A stretch of 64,000 nt of DNA, from positions 1 to 64,000 of the forward strand of contig NZ_JANATA010000012.1 of assembly GCF_024199005.1 (NCBI RefSeq), written 5' to 3'. The notes under the pieces were generated by a model, which worked only from the letters and a program-made list of their open reading frames with translations, searched no databases and was not told the origin of the DNA. The position numbers were made by a program, and so were the translations under genes. This DNA comes from Opacimonas viscosa (lineage in GTDB: Bacteria; Pseudomonadota; Gammaproteobacteria; Enterobacterales; Alteromonadaceae). This document shows positions 58,648 through 64,000 of the stretch, piece by piece; the stretch's first letter is position 1; each line of letters opens with the position of its first letter.

Positions 58648-58752
58648 GTTGGGTCCTTAAATAACTAGCGTGCATTATTCAGGAGTTGCTTATTAATTGC
58701 AAAAAAACTCAGGGACTGACTAAAGAAAAAGCATGTCATCTAGGGTAAAATA

Positions 58753-58774
58753 AAGGTCACTCGAAAGTGACCTT
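58753..58774 (-). terminator. Terminator downstream of fadE
   Basis: AAGGTCACT (58753-58761) pairs with AGTGACCTT (58766-58774) across a 4-base loop; leftward it continues TATTTTA. It lies 35 bases past the fadE stop. Confidence 0.7.
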
Positions 58775-58808
58775 GTTGGTATTTAATAAGCGCAGTGTTT
58801 ATCTATAA

Positions 58809-61055
58809 TCAAGCTGCATCTGTGATATCTACAACGACTTTTTCGCCATTTGCGTCAATCAGTTCTAAATCAAAAGTAAACTCATCCACACGTACAGCTA
58901 ATTTACGCTTTTCGTTATATGACAGTAACGCCGCGACATCTTCGCTGGTCAGTTCTTTGGCTATCTCTAGTTGTTGCACTGCGTGTTCAAATGACACGAA
59001 TGGTATAACGGGAGTAGAACGAAGTGCTTTGCGAACTTTTTTCAATAGTGGCATCACAGCATGTTTTGCTAAGAACGCTTGCTCGTTGATGTCATTACCA
59101 TCACCAGGGCGAGTAACCACTAAGTGTGTTAATTCTTTCTTGATAGAACTATCTTTAAGCGCTGCCACAGATAACTCACGGACCAAGTCGTCATTAATAC
59201 TGCTAGTGCTATTGGTGTATGTATTCGTGATTAAACGCATCAAGCCACGTGTTGGTGTATTCGGGAAGTTGTTAACAAATTCCACGATAGCTTTTTCTGC
59301 TTGGCTCAATGACCATTGCATTGCATATTCAAAATACGGTTTTGCCTCAGCTCGGTCAGATACACGCTGCTCGTAATAACGAATGGTCGCCATTGCGCCA
59401 TAGGTATAGCTCATGACATCACCTAAACGTGCAGAGAGTAATTCTGCTTTTTTCAAATCCCCACCAAGTACTAACAAAGACAAGTCAGCTAAAGGTGCCA
59501 ATTTAGCAGATAAGCTGTTCAAGCGTTGCTCGTATTGACGCACTTCAGGTAGCTCTGATTCTGCAGAGCGTAACAATGGAAGATAGGCGTTCTTCATACT
59601 GCGGAATGCATTTTTAACACTGAACCAAACGGTTTTACCGAGGACTTTATTAAACGGTTTATCAGCGGCGGCATCATCAGAGTGAATGAGCTCTACCATC
59701 TCTTGCAGATAAGGGTGGCAGCGCATAGCACCTTGACCAAAGATCATTAAGTTGCGCGTTAAGATATTGGCACCTTCTACCGTGATCGCAATAGGTAATG
59801 ATGCATAGCCATTGGCCAGTGTATTTTGTGGCCCGCGTTGGATCGCTTTACCCGCTTGTACATCCATGGCCTGATTTACCACGTCTCGACCCAACTCAGT
59901 CATATGGTATTTAGCAATAGCTGTTACCACTGAAGGTTTTAAACCTTGGTTCAACCCTTCTGTCGTCAACACACGCATCGCTTCTAATAAGAACGTTTTC
60001 CCTGCAATGTCAGCCAGTTTTTCTTGGATCCCTTCGAAACCGCCAACAGGCATGTTGAATTGTTCACGAACAAAAGAGTATTCAGCTGTAGATTTGAATG
60101 AACTTTGCGCAGACGCTACCCCCATTGCAGGTAATGAAATACCGCGACCAGCACCTAAACAGCTGACTAACATCTGCCAGCCACGTCCGATGTTTTCTTG
60201 GCCACCAATAATGAAATCCATAGGGATGAAAACTTTATTACCACGGGTTGTACCATTGTAGAAACGAACGCCCATTGGGTCATGACGGTTCCCTAATTCT
60301 ACACCAGGGTGGCTTTTTGGAAGCAGGGCACAAGTAATACCTAGCTCTAATTTATCACCTAAAAGTTGCTCCGGGTCGAAGACCTTAAAAGCTAAACCGA
60401 GAACAGTCGCAATCGGTGCTAAAGTAATATAACGTTTGTCCCAAGTCACTTCTAGACCAAGCACTTCTTCACCGTTGTACATGCCTTTGGTCACAATACC
60501 GGCATCAGGAATCGACCCTGCATCAGAACCAGCCTCAGGACCCGTTAGTGCAAAACAAGGAATATCCGTACCTACGGACAAGCGAGGTAACCAGTAGTTT
60601 TGCTGTTCAGCAGTGCCGTAATGCATCAATAGTTCACCTGGACCTAGAGAATTAGGCACCATGACGGTAACTGCAATTGCACCACTAGCTGTTGCGATTG
60701 TTGCTACGATTGTTGAATTGGCATAGGGAGAAAATTCTAGACCACCAAATTTCTTTGGAATGATCATAGAGAAAAATTTGTTTTTACATAAAAAATCAAT
60801 GATAGGTTGAGGGATATGTTTTTCATTCATCAATTCAAAATCATTGATCATGTCGATTAATTCGACCACCGGACCCTCTAGGAAAGCCTGTTCATCTGCA
60901 CTGAGTGTACCAGTCGGTAAGTTACGCACTGCATGCATATCTGGCTTACCTTGGTAGATTGAAGATTCAATCCACACATCACCGGCATCAAGTGCTTCTT
61001 GTTCAGTAATTGAAATCGGTGGCAATACTTTTTTTAAACTCGTACGTAGGCTCAT
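58809..61055 (-). CDS. fadE: Acyl-CoA dehydrogenase FadE
   Basis: First enzyme of fatty acid beta-oxidation, large FadE type. The 748 residues combine an acyl-CoA dehydrogenase core (CFALTGPEAGSDAGSIPD near 175, then LEVTWDKRYITLAP, then GGFEGIQEKLADIAGKTF) with the extra C-terminal DUF1974 domain (about 480-740) that marks FadE. Compared with E. coli FadE (814 residues) it lacks the N-terminal membrane segment, beginning close to the PPISITEQEALDAGDVWIE region. A single-gene unit with its own terminator. Confidence 0.92.
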   Translation of the reverse strand: MSLRTSLKKVLPPISITEQEALDAGDVWIESSIYQGKPDMHAVRNLPTGTLSADEQAFLEGPVVELIDMINDFELMNEKHIPQPIIDFLCKNKFFSMIIPKKFGGLEFSPYANSTIVATIATASGAIAVTVMVPNSLGPGELLMHYGTAEQQNYWLPRLSVGTDIPCFALTGPEAGSDAGSIPDAGIVTKGMYNGEEVLGLEVTWDKRYITLAPIATVLGLAFKVFDPEQLLGDKLELGITCALLPKSHPGVELGNRHDPMGVRFYNGTTRGNKVFIPMDFIIGGQENIGRGWQMLVSCLGAGRGISLPAMGVASAQSSFKSTAEYSFVREQFNMPVGGFEGIQEKLADIAGKTFLLEAMRVLTTEGLNQGLKPSVVTAIAKYHMTELGRDVVNQAMDVQAGKAIQRGPQNTLANGYASLPIAITVEGANILTRNLMIFGQGAMRCHPYLQEMVELIHSDDAAADKPFNKVLGKTVWFSVKNAFRSMKNAYLPLLRSAESELPEVRQYEQRLNSLSAKLAPLADLSLLVLGGDLKKAELLSARLGDVMSYTYGAMATIRYYEQRVSDRAEAKPYFEYAMQWSLSQAEKAIVEFVNNFPNTPTRGLMRLITNTYTNSTSSINDDLVRELSVAALKDSSIKKELTHLVVTRPGDGNDINEQAFLAKHAVMPLLKKVRKALRSTPVIPFVSFEHAVQQLEIAKELTSEDVAALLSYNEKRKLAVRVDEFTFDLELIDANGEKVVVDITDAA

Positions 61056-61235
61056 AACGTTGCTCTCTATATTAATCTAATAGTCAATCTTGACTCATCG
61101 GTCATCTGACCAGTTAGGTTTAGTATGGCAAAAGGTGATTTATTAGTCAAGTTTCTGTTGTCAAAAAATATTCAGAGGTGGGCTTTTCCGAGTTCATTTA
61201 CGTAAACAAAGGATAAATTTCTGCTGGAGAAAAAA

Positions 61236-61493
61236 ATGAAAAATGAGATGGAGAGCCGTTTCTTGTTGAGCGTCTATGAAAAGATCAAACAACATGGTGT
61301 AAAAGAAGGCTTAGGTCACCACTTGGATGGCATAACAGCCTATACTGACCATGACGGCTACACTTTATTTATAGAAGATGCACTAGTGAAGTTACGCTTT
61401 GGTTTTCACAATCAATATACTTATGACTATGCAAAAACAGAACACAAAGAAGCATTTGATAAAAAACTAGAAAATATCAATAAGGCTTACTAA
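61236..61493 (+). CDS. Small conserved-type protein, possibly DUF3081
   Basis: An 85-residue acidic/aromatic protein preceded by a good ribosome site (GGAG, 8 bases before ATG). The central part, [32 protein letters not shown], recalls the DUF3081 family of small proteins in Vibrio, Shewanella and Alteromonas, but this is from memory and should be treated as tentative. Function unknown. Its last 4 bases overlap the stop of the convergent sensor kinase gene, with no terminator between. Confidence 0.55.
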   Translation: MKNEMESRFLLSVYEKIKQHGVKEGLGHHLDGITAYTDHDGYTLFIEDALVKLRFGFHNQYTYDYAKTEHKEAFDKKLENINKAY

Positions 61494-64000
61494 GTCCAGC
61501 GTTCTAGTTCCTTTTGTAAAGTAATGCTATGAATGGGTTTACTAATATAACTGTTCATACCTGCGGATAGACATTTGGCTTCATCACCCTCCATTGCATG
61601 TGCTGTTAGTGCAATGATAGGGATGTTTTTGTAGGTACTGTATTGTACTTCGTTACGGATCCTCTTGGTGGCCTCATAACCATCTAGTGAAGGCATCTGG
61701 CAATCCATTAAAATCACGTCAAAGCTATCTACTTTTTGTTCAAGCATAGCTAGCCCTTCAATACCATTGTTGGCAACCATTGTTTCGTAACCAAGCTCTT
61801 TTAGCATTTCCAAGGCGACTATTTGGTTAATTTCATTATCTTCAATCAATAACACTCTTTGTTTGCGTGAGGTATTGATATTACTAATGAAAGGCGAGAA
61901 TAAATTTTGTCTTTGTTTTTGATAAAGACGCAGCGAGTTAAGCACATAACGGTCTTCAGCGTTATAAAAATAACCATTAAACCCGACTGCTTTGAGTGTA
62001 TCTTTCACATGCTTCTGCTGGCTGTACAAGAAAAAGCCTAAATCAGACGTTAGATGCTCTTTACACATTTTAATTAATTCACCAGCAGGAAATGCTTCTA
62101 CGTAATCAGTAAATACAATCGCTTTGAAATTCAGGCGGGTTTGGATCTGGTGCATGAATTGTTTTACGTTAGTCGCGAGATGAGCAGAGATGTATGTCTC
62201 TTTGTCTAAGTATTTTTGCAGATGCGAAAAGTGCTTGTCGTCACCGACCAACAGCACATGCATATTCTCTTCTTCGAGCGTAGATAGTGAAGATGACTGC
62301 AGGTTATCAATGGTAAACCAAAACTCAGAGCCTTTAACGACGTTAGTATTGATCCCTATATCGCCACCAAGTATCTGAGCAATTTGTTTTGAAATGGCTA
62401 ATCCAAGCCCCGTTCCACCGAATTGTTTGGTTGATGATTGGTCAAGCTGAGTGAACTCAGTGAAAAGTTTGCTTGCTTCTTCTTTTGGTATACCAATGCC
62501 TGAGTCTCGAATAACAAACTTTATTTGCTGATTAGCAGTTGGGGTGACTATCACATCAACAGAGCCTTCAGTAGTAAACTTAATTGCATTGGTACAAAGG
62601 TTAAGTAGGATTTGTTTTAATCTAGCAGAGTCTGAATGTACTGCTAGGTCATAAGAATTTGTGATCGTGAACGTCAGTTTTTTCTTGCTAATGCGTTCAG
62701 CCAGTTCCGATTCTAGCTCTTTTAACAACGTATCTAAATTAAAGGTGTTGTTTTGCAAAGATAATTCACCGGCTTCGATTTTAGAAAAATCTAAGATGTC
62801 ATTAATTAGATGCAGTAGGGATTCACTGCTTTGTTGTGCTATTTCAGCATATTTTCTTTGTTTAGAAGATAAATCAGTACCTAACATCAGCTCAAGCATA
62901 CCGATAACGCCATTTATAGGTGTTCGTATTTCATGACTCATATTGGCTAAAAATTGGCTTTTTGCTCGGCTCGCCTCAAGCGCTTTTGACTCTGCTTTTT
63001 TCAGCACAGTGATATCTTGAAAGGTCCCTCTTAGTTTCACAACATTATCATTATCAAAATCAGCATACCCGATGGCATGCACCCATATGTGATTATTCTT
63101 TGCAGTGATAAAAGGTAGCTGTAAATTCCAAGGTGAACCATCCTTAAGTGCCTTTTCGACAGCTGCTTGAATCACAGGAACCGCTTCTGGGGCGTAGTAT
63201 TGAATAGCTGTTTCAACTGCTATTGGTGTGCCGATAGGGATTTCGTGAATACGGTAAACTTCATCGGACCAATTTAGGTGATTTGTCTCAATGTCTAGTT
63301 CCCAAGCGCCTAATTTTGCCAGTTTGGACGTTTCTGCCAACGTGATTTTTTGGCGTTCTGTTTGTTTTTCTAAAGCAACAATTTCGGTAATATTTTTACC
63401 AATATACAAAAAACCTTCAAGTGCTCCATCTCGTGAATACAAAGCAGACATGGTTAAGCTGATATGTAATTCTTCTTTGGATTTGGTGTGAAAAACAAAA
63501 GTATGCTCTTTTTGTTTATAGTGCACCGCCGCTTTTTGCAGAGCTTGGATGTTATGCGGAATATCTTTTTGTAATTCTTGGGTAATGTCTGCAGCAAACT
63601 TAGCCATTTCTTTGCTGCTAATAAACAGATTCATGGTGCCATTGGTAACGACTTCATAAAATTGCCAACCGAGTAGTTCAGCTGAGTACTCATTAAAGGT
63701 TTGAATAATACCGTTCGTGTTTGTCGAAATAATAATTTGTTTCGCAGAGTCTAAAATGGCTCGTTGTAGATTGTTTTTGGCACGCAACTGGCGCTCAAAT
63801 GATTTTCTTGCGCTAACATCTGATTCGATAAACATATAACCCATGAAGACATCATCTTCAAAAATAGGTTGGCAATTGAGTTTGACCCAAAATGTTTGGT
63901 GTTTTTTATTTTGTAATACTAACTCACCGTTGTAAGTACTACAGCTCTTGATGGCATGGAGCAATCTTTTTAGTTCGACTTGATTGTATTCTTCACGGAT
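61490..64000 (-). CDS. Hybrid sensor histidine kinase with PAS domains, 5' end beyond window
   Basis: The frame is open to the window edge (12 codons upstream of 63964 continue it), so the N-terminus is missing. Visible order: end of one PAS domain with PAC motif ([29 protein letters not shown]), two more PAS domains, HisKA with [15 protein letters not shown], HATPase with [18 protein letters not shown] and [10 protein letters not shown], a receiver-like domain in which the DD pair and a central Asp (VFTDYV) remain but the conserved lysine is lost (YFYNAED), and a C-terminal intact receiver ([27 protein letters not shown]). The signal it senses is unknown. No output domain and no HPt domain are visible, so an external HPt protein is expected. 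Confidence 0.88.
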   Translation of the reverse strand: MREEYNQVELKRLLHAIKSCSTYNGELVLQNKKHQTFWVKLNCQPIFEDDVFMGYMFIESDVSARKSFERQLRAKNNLQRAILDSAKQIIISTNTNGIIQTFNEYSAELLGWQFYEVVTNGTMNLFISSKEMAKFAADITQELQKDIPHNIQALQKAAVHYKQKEHTFVFHTKSKEELHISLTMSALYSRDGALEGFLYIGKNITEIVALEKQTERQKITLAETSKLAKLGAWELDIETNHLNWSDEVYRIHEIPIGTPIAVETAIQYYAPEAVPVIQAAVEKALKDGSPWNLQLPFITAKNNHIWVHAIGYADFDNDNVVKLRGTFQDITVLKKAESKALEASRAKSQFLANMSHEIRTPINGVIGMLELMLGTDLSSKQRKYAEIAQQSSESLLHLINDILDFSKIEAGELSLQNNTFNLDTLLKELESELAERISKKKLTFTITNSYDLAVHSDSARLKQILLNLCTNAIKFTTEGSVDVIVTPTANQQIKFVIRDSGIGIPKEEASKLFTEFTQLDQSSTKQFGGTGLGLAISKQIAQILGGDIGINTNVVKGSEFWFTIDNLQSSSLSTLEEENMHVLLVGDDKHFSHLQKYLDKETYISAHLATNVKQFMHQIQTRLNFKAIVFTDYVEAFPAGELIKMCKEHLTSDLGFFLYSQQKHVKDTLKAVGFNGYFYNAEDRYVLNSLRLYQKQRQNLFSPFISNINTSRKQRVLLIEDNEINQIVALEMLKELGYETMVANNGIEGLAMLEQKVDSFDVILMDCQMPSLDGYEATKRIRNEVQYSTYKNIPIIALTAHAMEGDEAKCLSAGMNSYISKPIHSITLQKELERWT

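Overview
The window is a stretch of AT-rich chromosome from a marine gammaproteobacterium, most likely an Alteromonadaceae member of the Glaciecola/Paraglaciecola/Alteromonas type. This is inferred from protein resemblance and gene order: gltBD, arcB, degQS-zapG-zapE, sbcCD, tamAB, gcvTHP, type A rnpB and a DUF3718 protein, together with a proteorhodopsin/carotenoid cluster. No search was run. Most of the sequence is tightly packed core or near-core genes. I saw no insertion sequence, integrase, CRISPR array, prophage or tRNA gene.

Layout. 1-207: 3' end of a DUF3291 gene. 302-6198 (-): gltB-gltD (NADPH glutamate synthase). 6793-9153 (+): arcB. 9400-15904 (+): a complete retinal phototrophy cluster, namely a proteorhodopsin with blue-type tuning residue, then crtE-crtI-crtB-crtY-blh with overlapping ends; idi lies convergent to it on the other strand. 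16498-20924: degS, degQ, zapG (-) and zapE (+), in an order like that of E. coli. 21025-26852: a YebC-family protein, a VOC protein, rnpB, an aldehyde dehydrogenase, a DEDDh exonuclease, a TPR protein and a gamma-glutamylcyclotransferase-like protein. 27237-29770: TerB-like protein, DUF898 membrane protein and M48 peptidase. 29863-35427: a LysR regulator divergent from gcvT-gcvH-gcvP. 35589-40345 (-): sbcD-sbcC and a DUF3718 secreted protein. 40661-44794 (+): deacetylase-like protein, purT and an exported amidohydrolase. 44828-53602 (-): PepSY protein, tamA-tamB and a serine beta-lactamase-like hydrolase. 53702-57638 (-): a very tight four-gene unit (acyl-CoA dehydrogenase, APH-type kinase, SDR, BASS transporter). 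58057-61055 (-): tdk and fadE. 61236-64000: a small protein and a hybrid sensor kinase that runs off the right edge.

How the genes work together. CrtE, CrtI, CrtB and CrtY make beta-carotene from prenyl diphosphates supplied through Idi. Blh cleaves it to retinal, which binds Lys214 of the opsin to give a light-driven proton pump. The opsin has its own promoter-like sequence and leader and is separated from crtE by a strong terminator-like hairpin, which suggests that opsin is made in excess over the pigment enzymes. The cluster starts 246 bp after arcB, the redox sensor, and sits between two gene blocks that lie near each other in enterobacteria, so it looks like an insertion into an old chromosomal neighbourhood.

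The best candidates for something not fully described are: (1) the BASS-SDR-kinase-acyl-CoA dehydrogenase unit, which resembles a split bacterial version of ACAD10/11 (4-hydroxyacyl-CoA catabolism) coupled to a transporter; (2) the opsin leader and terminator arrangement next to arcB; and (3) a set of four GCATAnTTnTTC-like repeats upstream of arcB, the last abutting a promoter-like -35 box.
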